Assembly: GCA_026545225.1 (NCBI GenBank)
Contig: CM048849.1
Location: forward strand, 52,026,836 to 52,090,835
Reading direction: 5' to 3'
From: Cornus controversa
Taxonomy: Eukaryota > Streptophyta > Magnoliopsida > Cornales > Cornaceae
DNA: 64,000 nt
Shown: piece by piece, positions 48,604-59,945 of the stretch
Layout of the letters: each line of letters opens with the position of its first letter
How positions within the stretch are numbered: position 1 is the first letter of the stretch
Notes under the pieces: generated by a model
Seen by the model: only the letters and a program-made list of their open reading frames with translations
Told to the model about the DNA's origin: nothing
The model's database searches: none
Made by a program: the position numbers and the translations under genes

Positions 48604-48769
48604 TTGTTTAGCAAATCAATTGACCATGAATATTTGAAATGCATTACCTCAGATGTATAATTCTTCTTTCCAAATTAGACATGTTGCTGAGACTCTCCAT
48701 TCATAGCCTATGGGTTTGAGGAAACATTTCTAGTAGTCAGTAACTCATTTTATTTGGTCACCATTTTTT

Positions 48770-48890
48770 TTCTTTTGATCAGGTAAGTACTCACACACAC
48801 ATTGCCCACGCCGGGGCTCGAACCCCTCCCCTCCTCTTTTGAGGGTAGGGGGAGGTTATACCATTGGGCTAATGGCCCATTAGTTATTCA
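48770..48890 (-). mobile_element. tRNA-derived SINE fragment
   Basis: On the minus strand it has an A-box TAGCCCAATGG (from about 48871), a B-box GGTTCGAGCCC (about 48825-48815), and an A-rich tail (AAAAGAAAAAAAATGG) at the left edge. The spacing between boxes is widened by a purine-rich insert. I found no convincing target duplication. Confidence 0.65.
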
Positions 48891-49211
48891 GTTCCCATCT
48901 TAAGTCAACATATCTGTAGTAATCATTGAACCTGTTGTGAACTTATTTCAATTGTCAAATCCAAATTTTAATCAGTGAAAAACAAGTTGTCATCATAGCA
49001 TCTGATACTGAATGCCCAACACCAAGTAGTTCATGCAAGTAAACCACTCAATGGATCCATTTTTGATACAAATGTGATTTGATAACTTGGATATGGATTG
49101 ATGTAATTAACCGAAACCTGTTTAATGACCCGAGTCCGATAATCCGTTCTCTACTAAACAAACTGAATATGAATTATGGTCAATCTGGTATGACAATAAT
49201 CCAATCTGACA
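48891..49211. other. Intergenic, outer part of a degraded repeat
   Basis: The last 150 bp (GATAACTTGGATATGGATTG and onward) are loosely similar, on the opposite strand, to 49575-49740 (AACAAATTGGATATGGATTT and neighbours). The mini-Helitron may therefore sit inside an older inverted-repeat element of about 700 bp. No gene is seen. Confidence 0.3.
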
Positions 49212-49391
49212 TCTATATTACAAATAAGGATAGTATAATAAGACAAAAGGGCCGATCCAACGGTCAAAAGTTGTTAAAAAAGCAATCATGCGGTCCAAAA
49301 TGTCTTTTGCTATTTACGGTCTAAAATTACTCCATCTAACGGTCACAATTGCGAGTGCATGATAGTGCCGTAGGCACGGGCAATAAACTAG
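49212..49391 (+). mobile_element. Mini-Helitron (180 bp)
   Basis: The 5' end is TC (TCTATATTACAAATAAGGAT), preceded by A. The 3' end is CTAG at 49388-49391, followed by T. A GC-rich hairpin GTGCC-GTA-GGCAC at 49365-49377 lies ten bases before CTAG. Insertion between A and T, the TC start, the CTRR end and the subterminal hairpin are all Helitron hallmarks. It is non-coding and among the smallest I would expect. Confidence 0.75.
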
Positions 49392-52300
49392 TAATATAAT
49401 ATTTATTATCTAATGCTATTAGATATAGTATTTACATATTATCAATATGCTTTTATTATTACTTTTTTCTTCTTCTTCCCCTCTCTAATTTATCTTCTCC
49501 ATCTTCTCTCTCTTTTTTTTAATCATTGTTTGCCTATTCCTTTTGATATTAAAATTTTTTAACAAAAAATTACACCCTTAACAGGTCGGGTTAATGGATT
49601 AGATATTTGATTAATAACAAATTGGATATGGATTTATTTGCAAGTGATCCACCGAGTTATCAGATCGGATAACAAATAACCTTAACGGATTTGGATTGAA
49701 CCTGATGTGGTCCAAATTTGATTTGTTTACAAGTCTAAGTCCAAGGTGTTTTGGTACTTTACTGTTTATGCTGATTTGGATTATAATGGTGGTCCATGAT
49801 CATATTTTGGGTCAAATTGTGGTATTAGATTTTTATTTATAGATTTTATTGAGTTGTCAAAATGTTTTAGTTTCTAAGTATGAAATTTGAATCATATCAA
49901 AGTGTAACTAATCAATTAATCAAACTTTTATATATAGCTACGTAATGCTTTCAATTTAACAGCGAACAAGTGCAAAAGCAAATAATTTAGCAATAATACT
50001 TTTTGAAGATACGTCTGTTGCAATTCTTAGCCTAGTGTGATGTCTAAAGGACTGTTGGAATGATTCCTATTAGCAACTTAAAAGAGACGTAGCTGTACCA
50101 AGTAGGCAAGTACTATTCATGAATACTCTTTGCAATTCCCAAGAAAACCCCAAAGCAGGTCTTGTTTTACTTAACTAAAACCCCAAACTATAACCATCTT
50201 ATACCTTTTACGAACCCCAAGATCCAATATCTCCACTTAGATTTACCCAAAAAACCAACGATAATCATCCCTAAAAGACCTACCTTAACGCTGTCCTTAA
50301 TCAGGCATTTAAGGAAAGTTTTGTCCATATATGACAATGTAGGGGCCTACCTACATAATTGCACCATCTTATTACAAGAAGTCTATTTCATTTATATACT
50401 GCAAGATAGCGAATTCTAGTCACAATGTTTTGTGACTAACTGTACAATCCAATCTGATATGGGTGGCTGGCTCAAAGCAATGTAAATTGTTTGCTGCTTT
50501 TGGAAGTCTCCATGGGCTTCGCCACAAGGAAGAAATAACAAAATGCATCTCCCTTTAATATTTTGGGTCCTAGTTGTTCTTACAAGGAAATGTGTATTCT
50601 GCTAAAGTGAATTTCTGAGTTTCCAATTTCTCCAAGTTCTCTTTTCCAGTCAACTTGGTTCATCTGCGATCGAGATAGGTAGTATTCCTGGATCATGCAT
50701 AGAGAGAGCGCTTTCAAGGGAGGTCTTATTCGTTCTAAAGAGGTATCCAACTCAACACAATCAGTCACTGAATAGGGCTTCTCACCATCATTGGTCCGTG
50801 GCAAAGAAAGAGCAAACCAGGCAGAGACTTGATATGCTATTAAATGGCCAAGGGATGACCTCCTGGGCTTTTGTTTTATGTGCCTTGGGAAGCCTGTGCC
50901 CGGGGAAGTGAATATCTCTCTCAATTTGCCCATTGTAGTGTCATTTTAATTACTCATGCCTGCCCCTGTCTTTATGCCAACCTTACATCAAGTGCCATTG
51001 CCAAACCGTTTTCCACACATCAAACTTCTAGGTATTAGCTTGAAGCTGCAATTACACATCACAACATTTGGTCATGTGAATTCTGTTTGTTTGTTCATTT
51101 CAAGATGTGAATGCATTTTGTCTCTTGCTTCATGATCATGTTGGCTTATGGTTTACCAGTTTCTTTGGGGGATTGCATCTAATTTATGGCTTCTGTCCTG
51201 CATGTGTCTGGGCTGTGGTCAGGAATTTCCATTTTTCGAGTATCTCAAAATCTTGATGGCACCTTTGGATGGATGGATTTGAGATGAATGTATATGGGTT
51301 CAAATAAAAAATTGGCTATAGAGTTGGTATCAATTATCAAAGGTTTGAGAGGATTTCAGATTAACGTTCTGGAAGATATGTTCAACTATATTTCTTGATT
51401 TCAAATAACTCCTTTCTGCTTGTCATTTCAAATCCATACATATAGGACTTTCAAATTAATCTATGCAATATTTTGAAACCTATCTAAATTTAAACTATAC
51501 TCCTATAATTGAAATTAAATCCATTCAGTATAAATCTTTCAATCTGAATGGAGTCTGAGTGTAAAAATGGACTTGTCTCTTAATAAAGTTGATACATAGA
51601 CAAGTAGGATAAGCTTAACAAGCAGCATCCAAACCTTAGAGAATGAGAGGAAGGACATGACTGTAAATAAACCTGATATCTGTGTTATGTGACTGATAAA
51701 TCCTCCTGAATGTGAATGTGTTTTCCTTAAGTTTTTTTTCTTTTTCTTTTTTCCATAAATTGTTTGCAATTCTGATAATTTCTTGATTTTTTTATTGTGT
51801 TAATGCTCTTTCAAATGATCCATCCAATGAGTTTTTTTTAATTGTGTTAATGCTCTTTCAAATGATCCATCTGATGATTGCCTTCAATTCTGATAATTTC
51901 TTGATTTGTGTTGATGCTCTTTCAAATGATGTAATAGCTTGTATTCTGTGAGTTGTTTGTATGGACTCTCTCAGTTCTCAAACTAATCTCAGTTTCTTTG
52001 GTAGTCATCATGTTGCAAATTGTCTGGGCTGAGTTTCCTCAGTGTGTTTCTCTCTGAAAGATAGAACTATGCAAGACAATATTCTCATTTTGGGACGGGC
52101 AATAGAACTATGCAAGACAACACTCTATAAAGTAGTATTGGCAGAACGATTGCTCTTCATCCCTTTTTTTTTTTTTTTTCTTCCTTTTCTGTCTTGATCA
52201 AAGTTAGGACGTTCACAGCAGTGATTCATTGCTCTTCTGCCACAGTGGTATTATCATGAATCCTTGTGGGAAGAAAATAGATTTCCCGTCAAATGAGCCC

Positions 52301-55300
52301 CAATTTTAGTATTTGGTTCTTGATTGGATAATCAATTTCATTGTGCTTCCATTCCAGTTGTGATATTCTTCTTATTCTTGTAGTCTGCATTCTTCTTCCA
52401 CATAATATATGCAACTTTACAGTTTTTTTCTTTTATTAATCCATGATAGATAAAAGATATATGATACCATGGCAACAAGGGAATAGAAGCTACAGCGCAA
52501 ATGGTCTCTCTTTCTCAACTGCAGCTTCCTAATTGGTTTTTTTGTGTGTAATATACCCCACCTCAGGACATGTAATGTTTCATGCACAAGTAAATAGGGA
52601 TCAAGTTCAAAGTTGACTACATAACACTTACCAGTTACCAGAGATGTTGCGATTAGTAGCTGTTGGGCTCTGTTGTACTACTTACTGCCTGCAATAGAAA
52701 CTACTTATATCAATAGATGTTTATCTTTGAGTTGTGCTACTGAAGTAATTTGGAAGAGTGATCTTGGTTTTTTCGAATGTCAATTTTAGTGAAAGATGTA
52801 ATATTTATGTGGGGCTGTAAAATTTGATTTAAAGATAGCTGGCTAAGAATGGAGGGAGCATTTTTGGTTTTCAATCATGTAGTGTGATTGAGGTTGTGTT
52901 CCAATATTTCAAGTAAACAAAGAATAGCGAAACCTGAGCATATAATATTAAATATTTTTCCTTCCCTTCTCTTCTCTCATGGACTGATTATAGAATCCAT
53001 GCCTACGTTGAGTGGACTACTTACCATTTTGTGCAGGCTGAACGTGAAATTCATATTTCATGCTGCTACTTTTTAAAAATAGAGATGGGGGGCCTAATTA
53101 AAATTTTTATTTTATTTTATTTTTTAAATTTAAAATAAACAGAGTGTTATTTTATTATTTTGTTACATCAGGTGTTGTTCAAATAATGAAATGCAAAAAA
53201 TAAATAAATAAAAATAGAGAGTTCGTGCATGATGTAATGAAATGCCCAAGTTGTAGATTTTTTTTTTTTTTTTTGTATGTAGATAGTCATGGTGAGTCTG
53301 GTGACAATGATTCAGAATGATTACTATAGGTGACAATTCATTTCATGCAGCAAAATGTAACGTAGAGAGAAGGAATTTTGCAGACCGATATGTCCAAATC
53401 ATCGACACTGTTGGCACCAGTGTGCACGTAAATTATCTGCATCACTCTATCAAGTTGACCTATCAAAGACCATTCCTGTATATGAATATGAAATGAATAT
53501 ATATGTCTTATGTGAATATTTATAGTATTTAGTAATTGTATACATATATTGTACTCCATATTTAGCTTACTTCATAGAAAAATTCTCTACATGCAATTTG
53601 CACTTACCGAACGATCCATCAAATTCAAAATAATTAATGGTGAAATAGTAGGTACTACAATCAATGACATAAATACAAAATACTGATATAGTCAATACAG
53701 AGAGAGAGGTATATATATATATATATATATATATAGATATATATATGGGTAGGGTAGTGTAGGGTAGGGTTACCCTTAGTAGGCTACAAACAGTATGGAC
53801 CTGCTTGTACTTCCTGCAACCACAAGAGGATCTAGGGATGAATGCTTCATTTCAAATTACGTCCCTCCTCCCTGAGTGTGGAAAGAAATCATGTCACAGA
53901 CGCAGTTTTTTTGAGTGACAGACGTTTATCACAGTCGGTGTTAACTGCTGTTACTTACCATTGGTGACATCAATGTCACATATTTTATAACTAGTTGATG
54001 TCATTCCATGGTAGTAACCTCTAACGAAAATTAGCTCACATGAGAGGATTTTAATCTCTTGAGTGTATGTGTTTCACTTCCAATACAAATCGGTAATTGA
54101 GGACAACTTGTTAAGGAAAAATTAGGCAGTTTATCCATTTTGATTTGGGTTTTACATAATGGATTTTATTTTGAATGATTTTTTATTTTACCTTGGTACA
54201 AAACAAAGGAAAGCAGGCACTTACTCTACATTTTTAAACTTCTCTATTATGAATGGTTAATAGAAATTATGTTAATAGCTCAGTGAATATTTATAAGATA
54301 TAAATATTGGGTGAAAAATTTATAGTGAAATTATTGTATTATAGCTCGTGAAAATTTTATTGAAAGGAAAGTGTACAGAATACAAAAATTGGCCCTCAAA
54401 TGTGTTACAAAAGTTTGCTTGTATTCTAAAAAAATGACATCTTTGGAAATAAAATCCTTATGCAAAAATGGTAATTAATAAGATATATTCATGCTGGCAC
54501 CTTTAATGATATCAAAATTTTGTTCGGTACTTCAAAAAAATAAAAAATAAAACCATATGCCTGAAGTGTTGAAACAAATCATGTTGCCACAAACAACTTT
54601 GTTTTAGCTAGCCCAAATCAGTGGACAGTGGCTAATAGATGGATTTGTTATTATTATTATTATTTCTTCCGATGATTTATTTCCCAATGTCAAATTCAAG
54701 TAAAATGAAGTTACAGTTGCAACAATCTTTTACTTTTTTTTTTCCTACCATGGCAAAGAAACACACCCATTTGCATAAAAAGCTAGTTCTTTGTCAATTT
54801 GTGATGATCATGTATAAATATTGAGGCACACATGAAACCATTTGAAAGAGAATTGTACAAGAAATTCATACCAAAATTCATTTACAATATTAACTTTGAC
54901 CAAATTATACTATTAACTTTGACGGTCGACTCATATAATTTTATTTTATGATAATTTGAAGTAATTTTTTTAGAGTAATGTTACTTTATTATTAGTTAGA
55001 TGACGATCTAGTTGTGCATTATTTTTTTATTCAAAATGTATTAATTTAAAAGAGAGCTAATGACAAGTGTCATGAGGGAGACATGGTGGCAGAATTACTC
55101 TTAAATGAAATGCAAAAAAAGAAATCATGAAGATAATATCACTCAAGTTGACCTTCAAAAGAAAAAAAAAAATGATGTCACCAAGTTGGAAGCATGCTTC
55201 CCAAATGTAATACAAACATCACATGCATGCATGCATTAAATCAATATTCATCCACCAAGTTAGCTAGTTGTGAAAAAACAAGCATAGTAAAAGCCCATAC

Positions 55301-55412
55301 ATTCCACGTATTTTGCTTCGAACCTTTGACATCAAAAGCATTATATTTAGTCCAAATGATTTTCATATCATAGAAGGCTCATTTAACATTCATTAGGGAG
55401 AAACAGAAAAGA

Positions 55413-55449
<37 letters not shown>

Positions 55450-55593
55450 CCAAGTGTATAACAGCTAGCCCATCTATTCAACTTCTTTCTCCTTTCCTAA
55501 ATCTGCAATTCATCAAAAACAAAAACAAAATTCTTTATTGTAGTAAATAAATGATTTACTTACACATGAAGCACTATAATGCGCATTATATGA

Positions 55594-55596
<3 letters not shown>
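49392..55596. other. Long stretch without a recognised gene
   Basis: Contents: degraded repeat near 49575-49740; an unassigned minus-strand open frame at 50580-50933; a short triplicated motif (GTTAATGCTCTTTCAAATGA) at about 51800-51930; T and A runs near 52165 and 53250; a TA run at 53710-53746 followed by TAGGGTAGGGT; and a GA run at 55418-55447. No exon series or RNA gene stands out. Confidence 0.5.
50580..50933 (-). CDS. Unassigned open frame, 117 residues
   Basis: An open frame starts MGKLREIFTSPGTGFPRHIK and ends HFSRIHISL. Composition is protein-like and the local GC is a little above the surroundings. I recognise no domain, signal peptide or membrane span, and see no partner exon with good splice sites. 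It may be a small gene, one exon of a lost gene, or chance. I give it low weight. Confidence 0.15.
   Translation of the reverse strand: MGKLREIFTSPGTGFPRHIKQKPRRSSLGHLIAYQVSAWFALSLPRTNDGEKPYSVTDCVELDTSLERIRPPLKALSLCMIQEYYLSRSQMNQVDWKRELGEIGNSEIHFSRIHISL

Positions 55597-55662
<66 letters not shown>
55597..55662. repeat. TA microsatellite
   Basis: A nearly pure TA run of about 65 bp, broken once by TG, lies about 200 bp beyond the 3' end of the WOX9-type coding region. Confidence 0.9.
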
Positions 55663-55861
55663 GCATGCTAATTAGCTTCAACATCATTAATTTGCTAATC
55701 ACAGCCATCAAAACAAGCCCACTATATACGGAGTACATCTTAACCACAGTAGTATAACAATAACTTGTTTCACAAGGTTTATCACGTGGGATCCACAACA
55801 TCCACGTTTAAAACAACACAGGAACCTTTTACTAACACAACGATGATTACGCACATTCTAA

Positions 55862-56433
55862 TCAGACGGTGTACGTGAAATTAAAGAAAATGAGTAGGTG
55901 AAGAAATAGTACCAGATCATTTGTGTTGTCGAGTTGTGATGGGGTTAACGTGCGCAGCAGGTAATAGAATGCGCCGTGCTGGAGTGACTGGAGTGTGACA
56001 CCCCACCCGTTAGTGAGGACAGCCTGACCAGAGGAGTGGATGAGAACAGCATCGTCACCAAACGCCTGGCGCACGTTAAAGGGCCCAACACCCACCTCGA
56101 ACGCCACATCATTAATGAACACCGTTGATTTCGCCGCATTGTCCGGATCCACTGTACCCGGATAGCCAACACCTGCACTAGCAGACACCAGATCATTACC
56201 TCCTCCCCTTCCCCCTCTCTCTTACATAATAGTACCAACGGCGTAGCTAGCCCACATACAGAGATATCAGTCACAGCCATAGAGCCATGCAAAAGGTCTA
56301 AAAGTCAAAAGACAAAACTATCCTCATCTTCTTCTTAATATGACAACCATATACCATTATAGTAGTAAAAATACTAGCCATCAACGTATATATTATATGC
56401 ACGAACACACGTACTCAAACACAATATTTATGT

Positions 56434-56466
<33 letters not shown>

Positions 56467-57975
56467 CAATATTAAGAATAATATTGTATAAGGATGACAA
56501 TCGTAGCAGTACTATATATGTATTCAATTATGATACATACATATATACTCATATTGTACATGTATTCATCAATCACGTCAATGAGAAGAATGTTTCAGTG
56601 TGCAAAGCTGAGATGTATGTATTATAATACACATGCAAACAAATATAGTATCTAATTAATTACGTACCTTGAACGTGATTGATTGTAGATGGAACAGTGA
56701 GAGTAGTGGGAGGAGAAATAGTTTGAGTAGTAATAGGAACTGTAGTTACAGTGTAACTCAACTGTTGTTGAAGCCTCATTAACTTGTCATTTTCAACCTC
56801 CTTTGAGGGTCCATGATTCATCAACTCACTGAGGAAGAGACTAGAACACGTCCCAACCGTCTGATCATGGACATTAACCACATTGGAGAGTTCTGGAAAG
56901 CAAAACCCTTGTGTAAAAACAGTTGTTTTTGATCCTCCTGTGGTGGGTTGCACAGGATAAAAGAAGGGTTCCGGCAAGAACTCGCCGTGGGCCTGAAAAC
57001 AAGTCTGGTTCACAGAAGCCGTTGGAGAATTCAATAGGTCGACCACATTTGCAGAATCCATTGATGAGTAGGCCTTATTGGCGGTCGACTTTGGAGAAGA
57101 TTTATCCGAAGAGGACGAAGACGACGGAGCTGTAACGGCGACGGAGGTGATTGGAGGGGTGGGTTGGGGCTGAGATTTTGAGTTTTGGAGGTGGCGTTGC
57201 TTGTGTTTGCTTCTTGATTTCCTGTTCTGGAACCAGTAGAATACGTTGGCGTCGCCGACTTGGCCATACTCTTGTAATTTTGCTCTTATCTTCCTTATCT
57301 CATCCCTGGGTGGATTTACCATCCCAGAGTTGAAGATAGCTTCAAGTATGCGAATCTGCTCTGGTTTTGGGTTCCATCTTGGCTTTGGCTCAGGAGTTCT
57401 CTCCTCACTTCCAGGAACTGTACGTTGAATCAAAACATAGATAACCAGTTAAAAATTCTCTTATGTTATGTTTGGAGCACCGAATCAGCGTCTTAAAATT
57501 GGAATCGGAGGATTCGGTGCTCCTAAATGCAACATGTACGTATTTTGTGTACACGTTATCGTCTGTATACAATGATCAATTTGTGACAGTAGATTGAAAT
57601 TGTGAGATTACCAACTGTCTCAAAAGTTTATCTGTGAACCATGACTGGTCAAAAGTGTGGTTTGGTGTTGGGCTAGAGAGAGCAGAGTGTAGCATATATA
57701 TATATATATATATATTCAGACTTGATGGCAGAAGATAGACGAGACGGTGACAAGCAACAAATTAAGTGAGAATCTTAAATGATCGAGTTCAAATGATGAG
57801 TAGTGTAATTGTGACTGGCAGTTTTTGTGATTTTACCTGATGTGTATGGGGGTCTGTGGCACCCACTTGACATGAGAGAAGGGTTGATATCGTGCTGCCA
57901 TTGGTGTTCGTGATTGTTGCAGGGCTTGGACTTGAACATACTAGGCCAATGTCTATTTGAATTTGATGAAGCCAT
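55862..57975 (-). CDS. WUSCHEL-related homeobox protein, WOX9/STIMPY type
   Basis: Three exons on the minus strand, 57975-57837, 57417-56668 and 56172-55862 (stop), join in phase with GT-AG introns of 419 and 495 bp and give 399 residues. The N-terminus [19 protein letters not shown] is the WOX8/9 signature. The WUS-type homeodomain spans about 58-120 and includes [19 protein letters not shown] and the recognition helix [25 protein letters not shown] motif closes exon 2. Exon 3 carries the C-terminal WOX8/9 domain, from [18 protein letters not shown] to [19 protein letters not shown]9 is a nuclear transcription factor that keeps cells dividing in embryo and shoot meristem and shapes inflorescence branching. 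After FYYLL the frame runs on for about 32 residues with a hydrophobic end; an alternative splice at GATCTG|GTACT (55913/55912) could shorten this. Confidence 0.93.
57474..57523. repeat. Hairpin in intron 1 of WOX9
   Basis: GGAGCACCGAATC (57474-57486) and GATTCGGTGCTCC (57511-57523) are perfect 13-base complements around a 24-base loop. The loop itself contains GGAATCGGAG, an echo of the arm. It lies in the first intron, just upstream of exon 2 in transcript order. Confidence 0.7.
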
Positions 57976-59711
57976 GATGGTGATGATGATGTGAAATCCA
58001 AAACTAGCTATCTAAGCAGCCAACCAGAAGAGAAGCAAAAGCAAACAACCCTTTTGTTGCTCTTGTTTTGGGCAGTGACTGAATGAAAACACAAGGCAGA
58101 CATAACATGATATCTCTTGGATCTCTTCTTCTTATAGCCTCCTCACCTACCCTGTGTTCAGTTCATATTCAATTAATAAATAAACAATAGTACTCCTTGC
58201 CATCTCTCTCATATAATTAATACACACACACATATATATATATAAAGAATCAGATATAAAATAGGGCAAACCCACAACAGGAATCGCCTGTAAAATCATA
58301 AACAAGAAGGGAAGCCGAATTAAATAAAAGGAGACGATAGAGGGTACACTCCCATACCCTTCCTTACAAAGTTGCATTAAAAGTGAAATACTTGTGAACT
58401 ACTCAAAGTACGAGCCACTTCCCCCGGAAGAGAAGCAAAGAGAGCATTGAAAGGAGAACATGCTGGGGCTTATGATAGAATCTTCATCAGAGAAGACAGA
58501 GAGAGCTCTAAATGCAAAAGGTTACTGACTGAGCTGGCCTGGCTAGGGTGTAACTCCAAAGTGTAGAGAGAGAAAGATGAGAGAGAAGTTTAGGTTTAGG
58601 AGTGTGGGGTTGTGTTTCTGATCATCAGTCTGCTGCCTCAATTGGTTTTTCATTAATTTATATTTGTAATTCCATCTTTCTATGAAGAAGGGATTCTCTT
58701 CCCTTCTCTTCTCTTCTCTCACCTTGGTTTTTGTTTGCAGATGGAGAGTATTAATTAAAGGGGGAAGGTTGAAGGGGATAGATATATATAGGAGAGAGTG
58801 GTGAGATTATTATTCTAATGGAAGTGGAGGTTGGTTGCAGAAATAAATAGGGGTTGAGGGTGTTTGAAAGTCAATAACGCATGTAGGATTTGATTGGAAA
58901 GCGGTGGTGGGTAGTAATTGCTAGTTTTAATTTACCCAAAGTAAGGGCATGCTTTTGGATTGACTCGAGGGTAATTTAATTTTTTTTCTCTCTAAAAAGT
59001 AGTTTATTAAAAGCAATATATTGATACATTATACAAAATAAAAATGCAATATTGACACATACTAATTCAAAAGATTTTCTTAAGAAAGTACATCGAAGAT
59101 GATAAATACAAAATTGCACTAGTAAATAGTAATGACTCTATAATGCATGTCACTACCGAATTAATTTATCTTACATTAAATTGAAGAATATAATAGGGAC
59201 TTTAGCTATATATATATATATATATATATAATGCTAGAAGCAGGAGGCGGATATAGATGGAGTTGGAAGGGCGTGTTTGGGTTGGCAAATTAAGAGGGCT
59301 TTCAATTTGATTTGGTTGGAGGATGCATGATGAAAACAAGGAGAGATCTGTAGACCTCTCTTATTGTGCGTGTGAGAGTGTGTAATGTATGAGGTTCGTG
59401 AAAACGCATGCAAGACTGTGAATGAGAGTACAGAATTGGTCTACGTCGTGTCGCTCTGGATACCGACATACAAATTAACCTCACACCCCAAACCCAATTC
59501 TCTTGCGTTCCATCTAAAATCCTTCAATTATTCAACTGACTCTTCAAATTGATGAGAATGTAAGTTTACGGTGACAAAACTCTCGTTATTGTATTGCTAT
59601 ATTGTTGAAAATTTAAAAAACTGACAAATTTTAAATTTTCTAAGCATTAACTCTAAAGTTTGACCATTCTAGAATTCAAACAATTTCTTTGAAATAACGT
59701 TTTGCACGATA
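57976..59711 (-). promoter_or_regulatory. WOX9 leader and upstream region
   Basis: The DNA upstream of the WOX9 start holds GA/CT-rich tracts (58560-58600 and 58690-58725, GA-rich on the coding strand at the latter), a TATATATATA patch near 58232-58246, and a TA run at 59211-59230. A 5'-UTR intron is possible but cannot be fixed. No other gene is seen in this stretch. Confidence 0.4.
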
Positions 59712-59720
59712 TTTTAAAAA

Positions 59721-59936
59721 GGATAATACTTACGTACTCACCAGTGTGTAAGTGAACCCTCTGACCATTGTTGAAAATTACAAAATTGTATGACTTTTTA
59801 AACCTCATTTATTATACTTATTTATTGCATTTTAAATTTAATTTCGTAATTAAAGCTGATGTGTTGATTTTTTATTGGGATACATCAGCGGTCAGGAGGG
59901 CTCACCTACATACCGGTGAGTAAGTAAGTATTGTCC
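59721..59936. mobile_element. Mutator-type MITE, 216 bp
   Basis: The inverted ends are about 50 bp: GGATAATACTTACGTACTCA on the left and, on the other strand, GGACAATACTTACTTACTCA on the right. Both continue through a GTGA-CCCTC-TGACC segment. A perfect 9-bp target duplication TTTTAAAAA lies at 59712-59720 and 59937-59945. The length of the duplication points to the Mutator superfamily. It is non-coding. Confidence 0.85.
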
Positions 59937-59945
59937 TTTTAAAAA

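Noticed and set aside
56923-57428. Plus-strand frames across WOX9 exon 2
   Set aside because: Antisense shadows of the homeobox exon.
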